Program-made: the position numbers and the translations under genes | Shown: piece by piece, positions 1 through 5,673 of the stretch | How positions within the stretch are numbered: the stretch's first letter is position 1 | Layout of the letters: the number at the start of each line of letters is the position of its first letter | Source: DATCSE01 sp036568605 | Lineage (GTDB): Bacteria > Pseudomonadota > Gammaproteobacteria > Burkholderiales > Burkholderiaceae_C | Length of the DNA stretch: 5,673 bases | Direction: 5' to 3' | NCBI GenBank assembly: GCA_036568605.1 | Contig: DATCSE010000404.1 | Location: 1-5,673, forward strand | The notes under the pieces: model-generated | Database searches by the model: none | Told to the model about the DNA's origin: nothing | Seen by the model: only the letters and a program-made list of their open reading frames with translations

Positions 1-1354
1 CTTCTTCACCGTGCGGCTGGGCGTGCGGCCCGCCTCGGTGGATGCAGCGTCGCGCGAGCCCGGTGCGCTGCGGGGAACACGCACCCTGATCGTCGACGAC
101 AACGCGAGTGCCCGCGAGATCGTCGCCGCGATGGCACGTGCCATCGGCCTGGATGTCGAGACCGCCGCGGATGGCGCACGAGCCGTCCGCCAGGTGGCCG
201 ATGCCGATGCGACCGATCGTCCGTACGACCTGGTGCTGCTCGACTGGAAGATGCCGGTGATGGACGGCTTGGACTGTGCCCGCGAAGTCCTTCGCGCGGC
301 GCAGCACCATCCGCCGCCGACGCTGCTGATGGTCACGGCCTTCAGCCGCGATGCCGCGATGCAGCGACTGGCCGCTTCCGGGGTCGACATCCAGGCGGTG
401 CTCACCAAGCCGGTCAGTCCATCGACGCTGTTCGATGCCTGCCATGCCGCATTGGGCCACGCGATCGGCGCAGACTCGCGCGTCGTGCAGCGCGAGGAGT
501 CGCTGAATCGGCACCGGGCGCACGTCAGCGGCGCGCAGATCCTGCTGGTCGAGGACAACGCCTTCAACCAGGAGCTCGCGGTCGATCTGCTGCGCACCGC
601 CAGCATCGTCGTGACGGTGGCCAACAACGGCCAGGAGGCGCTCGATCTGTTGGCCCGGCAGCGGTTCGACGGCGTGCTGATGGACTGCCAGATGCCGATC
701 CTCGACGGCTACGCCACGACGCGTGCGCTGCGGCAGCGCCCGGAGCTGGCGCGCCTGCCGGTGATCGCGATGACCGCCAACGCGATGGTCGGGGATCGCG
801 AGAAGGCGCTGGCTGCGGGCATGAACGACCATATCTCCAAGCCGATCGACGTGGACGAGTTCTTTGCGGTCATCGCACGCTGGGTGCACCCGGCCAAGCC
901 GGCGCCCGGCCCTGACGGGGCGGCGCGCGGCGCCGCGAGCGAGGCTGCGGCAACGGGCTGGCGGGCGCTGCCGGGCGTCGACACGACGACCGGACTGTCG
1001 CACACGCGAGGCGACGAGAAGCTCTACCGCCGCCTGCTCGACATCTTCTTCCATGACGAGCGGGACTTCGTCGCCCAGTTCAGCGCCGCGCGCGCGTCGG
1101 GCGACATGGCCACCGCGGCCCGGTTGGCCCACGACCTCAAGAGCATGGCCGGCACGATAGGCGCGCAGGCCGTTCAGCAGGCCAGTGCCGCGCTCGAGCG
1201 GGCCTGTCACGAGCAGGCCGACGACGCGGCCCTTCGAGTCTTGCTGGCCGACGTGGCCGGACCGCTCGGCATCGTGATCGACGGATTGCGCGCGCTGCAG
1301 CCGGGCACCGCGCCCGATGCCGCGGTCCCGGTCCGCCGCGACGCGGCGGCGTGA
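1..1354 (+). CDS. Hybrid sensor histidine kinase, C-terminal part (ATPase end-REC-REC-HPt), 5' partial
   Basis: The reading frame is open to the left edge. The first complete codons (from base 2) read FFTVRL, which looks like the last strand of a HATPase_c domain, so the sensor, dimerisation and catalytic parts lie upstream. Residues here are counted from the GTG at base 11, which is an internal valine and not a start. REC1 spans about 25-145, with acidic pair D29/D30, phospho-acceptor D78 in LLDWKMPVMDG, T109 and K133. REC2 spans about 176-290, with E181/D182, D225 in LMDCQMPILDG, T255 and K277. An Ala/Pro/Gly-rich linker (about 293-330) leads to an HPt domain, with phospho-histidine H374 in AHDLKSMAGTIGA. 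All phosphotransfer residues are present, so a multistep His-Asp-His relay at the inner membrane or in the cytosol is expected. Having two receivers is common in such kinases, and one may be regulatory. No separate response regulator follows, so the output partner is unknown. Confidence 0.93.
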   Translation, partial: FFTVRLGVRPASVDAASREPGALRGTRTLIVDDNASAREIVAAMARAIGLDVETAADGARAVRQVADADATDRPYDLVLLDWKMPVMDGLDCAREVLRAAQHHPPPTLLMVTAFSRDAAMQRLAASGVDIQAVLTKPVSPSTLFDACHAALGHAIGADSRVVQREESLNRHRAHVSGAQILLVEDNAFNQELAVDLLRTASIVVTVANNGQEALDLLARQRFDGVLMDCQMPILDGYATTRALRQRPELARLPVIAMTANAMVGDREKALAAGMNDHISKPIDVDEFFAVIARWVHPAKPAPGPDGAARGAASEAAATGWRALPGVDTTTGLSHTRGDEKLYRRLLDIFFHDERDFVAQFSAARASGDMATAARLAHDLKSMAGTIGAQAVQQASAALERACHEQADDAALRVLLADVAGPLGIVIDGLRALQPGTAPDAAVPVRRDAAA

Positions 1355-1359
1355 CCCAT

Positions 1360-1368
1360 TGTTATCAT
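1360..1368 (+). promoter_or_regulatory. Candidate extended -10 promoter for the 82-aa gene
   Basis: TGT followed by TATCAT fits the extended -10 pattern TGn-TATAAT with five of six hexamer bases. It sits in a short AT-rich patch between the kinase stop and the next ATG. No -35 hexamer is visible 16-18 bases upstream, which an extended -10 can tolerate. Counting the hexamer as -12 to -7 places +1 at base 1375, the A of the ATG. This is a pattern match only; short A/T hexamers also occur by chance. Confidence 0.4.
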
Positions 1369-1374
1369 GAACAG

Positions 1375-1623
1375 ATGGCCAGCGCATTCGATGTGCCCGT
1401 CACCGTGTACGCGTTCAGATGCTATGACGTGGACGTGGGCGGATATGTCGTGCCGCCGTTCAAGGCCACGAAGCGCGCCATCGCGCAGCACTTCAACGGA
1501 GAGGCCCTCACGCTGACCGGCGAGGACGTGGACCCTAGCGAACTGGACGACGAGGGCCGCTGGTTTCGCGTGGCCACCGGTTGGGGCAGCCTGCGAGACG
1601 AGAGCGCGGGACGCGATAACTAG
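1375..1623 (+). CDS. Small acidic protein of unknown function (82 aa)
   Basis: I do not recognise this family and assign no function. The 82-residue product has no signal peptide, no membrane segment and no metal-binding motif; its single cysteine is C16. An N-terminal region rich in beta-forming residues (VPVTVYAFRCYDVDVGGYVV, 7-26) precedes a basic, probably helical stretch (about 27-40, FKATKRAIAQHF). After it come an acidic segment (about 50-60, EDVDPSELDDE) and RWFRVATGWGSL (62-73). D/E outnumber K/R by about 14 to 8. Composition matches the neighbours and the frame carries sensible globular protein, so it looks like a real gene. The same frame could start at GTG 1351, overlapping the kinase stop (GTGA) and adding eight residues. 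Neither start has a Shine-Dalgarno sequence. The ATG is preferred because a -10-like element sits at the right distance for a leaderless transcript. Coupled translation from the GTG remains possible. Confidence 0.7.
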   Translation: MASAFDVPVTVYAFRCYDVDVGGYVVPPFKATKRAIAQHFNGEALTLTGEDVDPSELDDEGRWFRVATGWGSLRDESAGRDN

Positions 1624-1652
1624 AACGAGATCGCGGGCCGCGCCTATCGTTC
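1623..1652 (+). repeat. Imperfect hairpin after the small gene
   Basis: GAACGA (1623-1628) and TCGTTC (1647-1652) are perfect inverted repeats enclosing 18 bases. Inside them a second short stem, CGCG (1632-1635) with CGCG (1639-1642), is possible. The outer stem begins at the last base of the small gene's stop codon. No run of T follows, so this is not a canonical intrinsic terminator. It could attenuate transcription or protect the 3' end of the small mRNA. Hairpins of this size are frequent by chance in GC-rich DNA. Confidence 0.3.
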
Positions 1653-1677
1653 GATGCCGTTGAAGCCTGTCGTCGAC

Positions 1678-1705
1678 CCGCTGCAATCTGATGCCCCTGC
1701 AGCGG
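1678..1705. repeat. Perfect 8-bp inverted repeat in the wrbA leader (possible operator or 5' UTR hairpin)
   Basis: CCGCTGCA (1678-1685) and TGCAGCGG (1698-1705) are exact reverse complements separated by 12 bases. Allowing one mismatch (bases 1677/1706) extends each arm to 11 bases, 1675-1685 and 1698-1708. TTCAA (1706-1710), directly after the right arm, is also the reverse complement of TTGAA at 1660-1664. The repeat lies 37 bases before the wrbA ATG, the only complete gene downstream. A weak sigma-70-like pair, TTGAAG (1660-1665) and CAATCT (1684-1689, 18-base spacer), would put the -10 across the left arm and inside the dyad, where a repressor could act. Equally, if transcribed, it could fold as a leader stem-loop. 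No regulator gene in the window identifies a binding protein. Confidence 0.4.
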
Positions 1706-1730
1706 TTCAAGATGCGCGTACCCATTCACC

Positions 1731-1734
1731 GGAG
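1731..1734 (+). promoter_or_regulatory. Ribosome binding site of wrbA
   Basis: GGAG is followed by eight bases and then the ATG at 1743, an optimal Shine-Dalgarno spacing. It fixes the wrbA start and contrasts with the upstream small gene, which has no such site. Confidence 0.85.
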
Positions 1735-1742
1735 ATTTCGCA

Positions 1743-2342
1743 ATGGCAAAGGTTCTCGTTCTCTACTACAGCAGCTATGGCCACATCGAGACGATGGCGC
1801 AGGCGGTCGCCGAAGGAGCCCGCAGCGCCGGAGCGGAGGTCGTGATCAAGCGCGTGCCCGAGCTCGTGCCCGAAGCGGTGGCGAAGGCTTCGCACTTCAA
1901 GCTCGATCAGGCCGCTCCCGTGGCGACCGTGGACGAGTTGCCCGAGTACGACGCGATCATCTTCGGTGTGCCGACGCGCTTCGGCAACATGGCGGCACAG
2001 ATGAAGAACTTCCTCGATCAGACCGGTGGCCTGTGGTTTGCCGGCAAGCTGGTGGGCAAGGTCGGCTCGGTGTTCGCAAGCACGGCGACCCAGCACGGCG
2101 GCCAAGAGAGCACCATCCTCAGCACGCACACCGTGCTGCTGCACCAAGGCATGATCATCGTGGGCCTGCCGTATGCGTGGGCCGGCCAGATGAAGCTCGA
2201 CGAGATCACCGGCGGCAGTCCCTACGGCGCCACCACGATCGCCGGCGGCGACGGCTCGCGCCAACCTTCGGCCAACGAACTCGAAGGCGCGCGATTCCAA
2301 GGCAGGCACGTCGCGGAAATCGCGGCGAAGCTGGCCCGCTGA
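1743..2342 (+). CDS. wrbA: NAD(P)H:quinone oxidoreductase, WrbA type IV (flavodoxin-like)
   Basis: WrbA is a cytosolic tetrameric FMN enzyme. It uses NAD(P)H for two-electron reduction of quinones, bypassing the semiquinone and limiting redox cycling. The 199-residue product matches the usual WrbA length (198 in E. coli) and aligns with it from the first residue (MAKVLVLYY). The FMN phosphate loop is at 10-17 (SSYGHIET). The isoalloxazine-binding loop follows at 76-98, with PTRFGN (77-82) and FLDQTGGLW (90-98). Next come STATQHGGQE (113-122) and the diagnostic GGSPYGATTIAGGDGSRQPS at 157-176. These last two blocks separate WrbA from ordinary flavodoxins. There is no signal peptide or membrane segment. 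The start is supported by GGAG eight bases upstream. The gene stands alone on its strand after a 119-base leader and converges on the efflux lipoprotein gene. An inverted repeat in the leader may regulate it. No missing residues or frameshift are seen. Confidence 0.96.
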   Translation: MAKVLVLYYSSYGHIETMAQAVAEGARSAGAEVVIKRVPELVPEAVAKASHFKLDQAAPVATVDELPEYDAIIFGVPTRFGNMAAQMKNFLDQTGGLWFAGKLVGKVGSVFASTATQHGGQESTILSTHTVLLHQGMIIVGLPYAWAGQMKLDEITGGSPYGATTIAGGDGSRQPSANELEGARFQGRHVAEIAAKLAR

Positions 2343-2349
2343 GGTCCGC

Positions 2350-2382
2350 TCCTGGCCGGCGGCCTCAGGCGCCGGCCCCGGA
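2350..2382. terminator. GC-rich hairpin at the convergent wrbA/efflux gene ends (candidate bidirectional terminator)
   Basis: GGCCGGCG (2354-2361) and CGCCGGCC (2370-2377) form a perfect 8-bp inverted repeat. Inside it, CC (2363-2364) can pair with GG (2368-2369) if G2362 bulges. The apical TCA (2365-2367) is then the complement of the efflux gene's TGA stop. Outside, TCC (2350-2352) can pair with GGA (2380-2382) across a small internal loop. The stem is symmetric and would form in transcripts from both strands, as expected at a convergent junction with only 22 bases between genes. Neither side has a T run, so efficiency as an intrinsic terminator is doubtful. It also overlaps the last codons of the minus-strand gene. 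Confidence 0.5.
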
Positions 2383-3807
2383 TGCCGCGCTGATGTTGCG
2401 CCGCTCCTCGAGCCAGCCGCCGCCCAGCACCTTGTACAGCGTGACCAGGTTGGACATGCGCGAAAGCCGCGTGCCTATCAGGTTCTGCTGCGCGCTGTAG
2501 AGCGAGCGCTGCGAGTCCAGCACGGTGAGGTAGCTCTCGACGCCGCGCGTGTAACGCGCACGCGAGAGGTGGTCGGCCTCGGCCGTCGCATCGACGAGCG
2601 ACTCCTGCGCCTGCAGCTGGTCGCTGATCGTGCCGCGCTGCGCGAGCGCATCCGACACCTCGCGGAACGCGGTCTGGATCGCTTTCTCGTACTGCGCCAC
2701 GTTGATGTCGCGGCTGATCTTCGCGATGTCGAGGTTGGCGCGGTTCGCGCCGCCGTCGAAGATCGGCAGCGAGATCTGCGGCACGAACGACCAGGTGCCC
2801 GACCCGGCCTTGAACAGGTCCGACAGATCGGCGCTGGCCGAGCCGGCCGAGGCCGTCAGGCTGATGCGCGGGTAGAACGCCGCGCGCGCCGCGCCGATGT
2901 TGGCATTGGCCGCCTTCAGCGTGTGCTCGGCCTGCAGGATGTCGGGCCGGCGCTCCAGCAGCGCCGACGGCAAACCGCTGGGCAGATCGGGCAGCGCGTT
3001 CAGCGAATCGGCAAGGCTGCTCGGCAGCAGCTCGTCGGGGACGGCCGAGCCGACCAGCAGCACCAGCGCATTGCGGTCCTGCGCGACCTGCGAGGTGTAG
3101 CGCGCCACGTCGACGCGCGCGCTGTCGACGCTGGTCTGCGCCTGCCGCAGCGCCAGCGCCGACGTGACACCGACCTCGAAGCTGCGCTGGTTGAGCCGGT
3201 ACGACTCGCTCTGGCTGGTCAGCGTGCTCTGCGCGAGCACCAGCCGCTCCTGGTCGGCGCCCAGCGTCAGGTACGCATTCGCGACCTCGGCGACCAGGCT
3301 GATCTGCGTGCTGCGGCGCGCTTCCTCGGTCGCGAGGAATTGCTCCAGCGCCTGCGCGCTCAGGCTCCGCACGCGCCCGAACAGATCCAGCTCGTAGGCG
3401 CTGATGCCGACGCTCGCGCTGTACTGGCGGGTCAGCGCCGGCGCGCCCGGCGTGCGCAGGCTCTCGGCCGTGTGCGTCGCGCTCTGGCCGCCGGTGGCGT
3501 TGACGCTCGGGTAGAGATCGGCGTTCTGCACGCGGTACTGCGCGCGCGCCTTCTCGATGTTCAGCGCGGCGACACGCAGGTCGCGGTTGTTCGTCAGCGC
3601 GAGCGCCAGCACCTGGCGCAGGCGCTCGTCGGCGAAGAACTCGCGCCAGCCGATGTCGCCGGCTTCGGCCGACGCGGTGCCCGTGTGGGCCGCGGTCGTC
3701 GAGTAGGCCGACGGCACCGGCAACGCGGGCCGCTCGTACGCGGGCATCAGGCTGCAGCCGCTCAGTGCTGCGGCGCAGGCGAGGGTGATCCAGGTCAGGC
3801 GAGTCAT
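2365..3807 (-). CDS. RND efflux outer-membrane channel lipoprotein (OprM/NodT family)
   Basis: This is the trimeric outer-membrane exit duct of a tripartite efflux pump. From the ATG at 3807 the product is 480 aa, typical of the OprM family. Residues 1-17 form a lipoprotein signal with lipobox LSGC, acylated at C18. S19 at the +2 position, rather than Asp, predicts outer-membrane sorting. Two outer-membrane efflux repeats follow, roughly 65-250 and 280-465. Family motifs are AYELDLFGRVR (137-147), LLERRPDI (283-290), NANIGAARAAFYPRISL (301-317), and a C-terminal Tyr/Gly/Leu block, YTRGVESYLTVLDSQRSLYS (419-438). Long Ala/Gln/Arg-rich helices fit the periplasmic tunnel. The frame could open nine codons earlier at 3834. 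The 3807 start is chosen because it puts the signal peptide at the N-terminus and has GGAAGG at ideal spacing. It begins one base after the pump gene's stop, so the two are co-transcribed and probably translationally coupled. Which named pump this is cannot be settled here. Confidence 0.95.
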   Translation of the reverse strand: MTRLTWITLACAAALSGCSLMPAYERPALPVPSAYSTTAAHTGTASAEAGDIGWREFFADERLRQVLALALTNNRDLRVAALNIEKARAQYRVQNADLYPSVNATGGQSATHTAESLRTPGAPALTRQYSASVGISAYELDLFGRVRSLSAQALEQFLATEEARRSTQISLVAEVANAYLTLGADQERLVLAQSTLTSQSESYRLNQRSFEVGVTSALALRQAQTSVDSARVDVARYTSQVAQDRNALVLLVGSAVPDELLPSSLADSLNALPDLPSGLPSALLERRPDILQAEHTLKAANANIGAARAAFYPRISLTASAGSASADLSDLFKAGSGTWSFVPQISLPIFDGGANRANLDIAKISRDINVAQYEKAIQTAFREVSDALAQRGTISDQLQAQESLVDATAEADHLSRARYTRGVESYLTVLDSQRSLYSAQQNLIGTRLSRMSNLVTLYKVLGGGWLEERRNISAASGAGA

Positions 3808-3808
3808 C

Positions 3809-5673
3809 TCAGTGGCCTTCCAGCAAGGGAGCATCGGTGTGGAGCTGCGGCGCTGTCGCGGCAGGCTTGGGGCGCCGATCGAACAGGCGGCGCACGATCA
3901 CGAAGAACAGCGGCACGAAGAAGATCGCGAGCACCGTGCCGGTCGTCATGCCGCCGACCACGGCCGTACCCAGCGCGTTCTGCGCGCCGGCGCCGGCGCC
4001 ATGGCCCAGCATCAGCGGCAGCACGCCGAGGATGAACGCGAGCGAAGTCATCAGGATCGGACGCAGCCGCATGCGCGCCGCGGTGATCGCCGATTCGATC
4101 AGGTCCGTGCCCTGCGCGACCAGGTCCTTCGCGAACTCGACGATCAGGATCGCGTTCTTCGACGCGAGGCCTACCGTCGTCAAGAGGCCGACCTGGAAGT
4201 ACACGTCGTTCATCTTCCACGTCAGCATCGCCGCGACCAGCGTGCCCAGCACGCCCAGCGGCACCACCAGCAGCACCGAGAACGGGATGGACCAGCTCTC
4301 GTACAGCGCCGCGAGGCACAGGAACACGACCAGGATGGACACCGAGTACAGCAGCGCCGCATGGCCGCTGGCCTCGCGCTCCTGGCGCGAGACGCCGGTC
4401 CACTCGTAGCCGATGCCGGCCGGCAGCTCGGCCGCGTGGCGCTCGACCAGGTCCAGCGCCTGGCCGCTCGACAGCGTGCCGGGCAGCGCCATGCCGAGGA
4501 TCTCGACCGACGGCACGCCGTTGTAGCGCTCCAGCCGCGGCGAGCCGTTGGTCCAGCTTGCTTGCGAGAACGCGCTGAACGGCACCATCGCGCCGCTGGC
4601 GTTGCGCACGAACCAGTTGTCGATGTCGCCGGGCAGCATGCGGAACGGCGCATCGGCCTGCATGAAGACCTTCTTCACGCGGCCCTTGTCGATGAAGTCG
4701 TTGACGTAGCTGCTGCCCCAGGCCGCCGAGAAGGTGTTGTTGACGTCGGCCATCGAGAGCCCGAGGGCGCCGACCTTGTGCGGGTCGATCTCCAGCTTGA
4801 ACTCGGGCGTGTCCTCCATGCCGTTGGGGCGCACCGCGACCAGGCCGGGCTCCTTCAACAGCGCGCCCAGCAGCTGGTTGCGCGCCTTCATCAGCGCCTC
4901 GTGGCCGAGGTTGGCGCGGTCCTGCAGCATCAGGTCGAAGCCGCTCGCGTTGCCCAGCTCGGAGACCGCCGGCGGCGCGAACGCGAACACCGAGGCGTCG
5001 CGCAGCGTCAGGAAGTGGCCGATCGCGTTGTTCGCAACGGTCTGCGCTTTCAGCTCGGGCCGCGTGCGCTCGTTCCAGGGCTTGAGCTTGACGAACGCGA
5101 AGCCGGTGTTCTGCCCGCTGCCGGCGAAGCTGAAGCCGGCCACCGTGAAGATCGAGTCCACCGCGTCCTTCTGCTCGACCAGGAAGTGGTGCTCGATCTG
5201 CTCGATCACCTTCAGCGTGCGGTCCTGCGTGGCGCCGGGCGGCAGCTGCGCGATCACGAACAGCGAGCCCTGGTCTTCGTCGGGCAGGAAGCCGGCGGGA
5301 ATCTTCGTGAACACGAAGCCGACCGCGAGCGCGATCACCGCGTAGCCGGCTATGTAGCGCCAGCCGCGGCGGAGCATGTGGTGCACGATGCCCTGGTAGC
5401 CGCGGTTGCTGCGGTCGAACCAGCGGTTGAATGCGCCGAAGAAACCCGTCGTGGCCAGCGCATGGCCCTTCGCGACGGGCTTGAGCAGCGTCGCGCACAG
5501 CGCGGGCGTCAGCACCATCGCGACGAGCACCGACAGCGTCATCGCCGAGACGATGGTGACGGTGAACTGGCGGTAGATCACGCCGGTCGAGCCGCCGAAG
5601 AACGCCATCGGCACGAAGACCGCGGCGAGCACCAACGCCACGCCGACCAGTGCGCCGGTGATCTGGCCCATCG
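3809..5673 (-). CDS. RND multidrug efflux transporter, inner membrane (AcrB/MexB, HAE1 family), N-terminus missing
   Basis: This is the proton-driven trimeric pump that captures drugs from the periplasm and outer leaflet. The frame runs off the right edge. Residues here are counted from the ATG at 5671, an internal Met about equivalent to AcrB 436, so 620 of about 1050 residues are seen. TM5 and TM6 are at about 3-21 and 36-58, and TM7 is near 103-121. The second periplasmic half spans about 122-434, and TM8-TM12 occupy about 437-594. By alignment with AcrB from memory, the deep-pocket phenylalanines F610/F615/F617/F628 correspond to F175/F180/F182/F193. F664/F666/E673/R717 of the entry site correspond to F229/F231/E238/R281. 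The relay residues K940, R971 and T978 correspond to K505, R535 and T542. The proton-carrying aspartates (AcrB D407/D408) lie outside the window. Everything visible is intact and typical of broad-range pumps. The lipoprotein channel follows after one base; an AcrA-like adaptor is expected upstream. Confidence 0.96.
   Translation of the reverse strand, partial: MGQITGALVGVALVLAAVFVPMAFFGGSTGVIYRQFTVTIVSAMTLSVLVAMVLTPALCATLLKPVAKGHALATTGFFGAFNRWFDRSNRGYQGIVHHMLRRGWRYIAGYAVIALAVGFVFTKIPAGFLPDEDQGSLFVIAQLPPGATQDRTLKVIEQIEHHFLVEQKDAVDSIFTVAGFSFAGSGQNTGFAFVKLKPWNERTRPELKAQTVANNAIGHFLTLRDASVFAFAPPAVSELGNASGFDLMLQDRANLGHEALMKARNQLLGALLKEPGLVAVRPNGMEDTPEFKLEIDPHKVGALGLSMADVNNTFSAAWGSSYVNDFIDKGRVKKVFMQADAPFRMLPGDIDNWFVRNASGAMVPFSAFSQASWTNGSPRLERYNGVPSVEILGMALPGTLSSGQALDLVERHAAELPAGIGYEWTGVSRQEREASGHAALLYSVSILVVFLCLAALYESWSIPFSVLLVVPLGVLGTLVAAMLTWKMNDVYFQVGLLTTVGLASKNAILIVEFAKDLVAQGTDLIESAITAARMRLRPILMTSLAFILGVLPLMLGHGAGAGAQNALGTAVVGGMTTGTVLAIFFVPLFFVIVRRLFDRRPKPAATAPQLHTDAPLLEGH
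3816..3821 (-). promoter_or_regulatory. Ribosome binding site of the efflux lipoprotein, inside the pump gene
   Basis: On the minus strand GGAAGG lies eight bases before the ATG at 3807 and within the last codons of the RND gene. It decides the start at 3807 over the in-frame ATG at 3834 and allows ribosomes ending the pump gene to reinitiate. Confidence 0.85.

Noticed and set aside
11..13. GTG at base 11 as a true start of the kinase fragment
   Set aside because: The frame is open further upstream, and the preceding codons (FFT) continue the typical end of a kinase ATPase domain. The gene is therefore cut by the window edge.
1351..1374. GTG at 1351 as the start of the small gene, overlapping the kinase stop
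   Set aside because: No Shine-Dalgarno sequence precedes it, and the added residues (MTHCYHEQ) look unlike the rest. It is kept only as an alternative, since GTGA overlaps can couple translation.
1207..1725. A 172-codon minus-strand frame covering the small gene and the kinase end
   Set aside because: No motif and no ribosome binding site were seen. It lies opposite the kinase HPt-coding end and the plausible small gene, and across the wrbA leader.
1707..2309. Long frames overlapping wrbA (minus strand 1707-2309, and plus strand 1691-2500 in another frame)
   Set aside because: Both are shadows of wrbA, which has a good ribosome binding site and full-length family motifs. The alternative products are His- or Arg-rich and match nothing I recognise.
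3808..3834. ATG at 3834 as the start of the efflux lipoprotein
   Set aside because: It would put nine polar or mixed residues before the lipoprotein signal and overlap the pump gene. The ATG at 3807 has GGAAGG at eight bases and gives a standard lipobox signal peptide.
2569..4035. A 488-codon open frame on the plus strand opposite the efflux lipoprotein
   Set aside because: It is antisense to a well-supported gene, with Arg/Gln/Ala-rich composition and no recognisable domain. It is a codon-bias shadow.
3804..5498. A 564-codon open frame on the minus strand inside the RND pump region
   Set aside because: It overlaps the pump in another frame and reads as Arg/Ala/Gly-rich low-complexity protein with no motif. 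Such frames are usual in GC-rich DNA. The other frame gives a clear AcrB-type protein.
1..5673. Search for mobile elements, CRISPR arrays, tRNA/rRNA and a novel defence or toxin system
   Set aside because: No terminal repeats, transposase motifs, repeat-spacer arrays or cloverleaf-like sequences were seen. The genes are ordinary chromosomal types of uniform composition.

Overview
The window is about two-thirds G+C, and its proteins are typical of Gram-negative Proteobacteria. The base composition, the protein flavour and the gene content (an HPt-tailed hybrid kinase, WrbA, an HAE1-type RND pump with a NodT-type lipoprotein) suggest a betaproteobacterium, probably of the order Burkholderiales. 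That placement is inference; no rRNA or marker gene is present.

Layout. Bases 1-1354 (+) hold the C-terminal part of a hybrid sensor histidine kinase: the last residues of the ATPase domain, two receiver domains and an HPt domain. Bases 1375-1623 (+) hold a small acidic protein of unknown function (82 aa). Its ATG lies exactly where transcription from an extended -10 element should begin. Bases 1624-1742 form a 119-base leader with two inverted repeats and a good ribosome binding site. Bases 1743-2342 (+) hold a complete WrbA-type NAD(P)H:quinone oxidoreductase. Bases 2343-2364 separate convergent genes, and a strong GC hairpin spans the junction. Bases 2365-3807 (-) hold an OprM/NodT-type outer-membrane efflux lipoprotein. 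Bases 3809-5673 (-) hold the C-terminal 60% of an AcrB/MexB-like RND pump, whose N-terminus lies beyond the right edge.

How the genes work together. The two minus-strand genes are one transcriptional unit. The RND stop and the lipoprotein ATG are one base apart, and the lipoprotein's ribosome binding site lies inside the pump gene. They encode the inner-membrane motor and the outer-membrane channel of a tripartite drug/solvent exporter. The periplasmic adaptor is expected just beyond the right edge. On the plus strand the kinase, the small gene and wrbA are co-directional, but the sequence suggests separate initiation rather than a tight operon. WrbA (two-electron quinone reduction) next to an efflux pump would fit a response to redox-active or aromatic toxins; this is inference only.

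I found no mobile element, CRISPR array, tRNA or rRNA, and no clearly novel multi-gene system. The best leads are the possible leaderless small gene, the inverted repeat before wrbA, and substitutions in the RND pump's switch loop.
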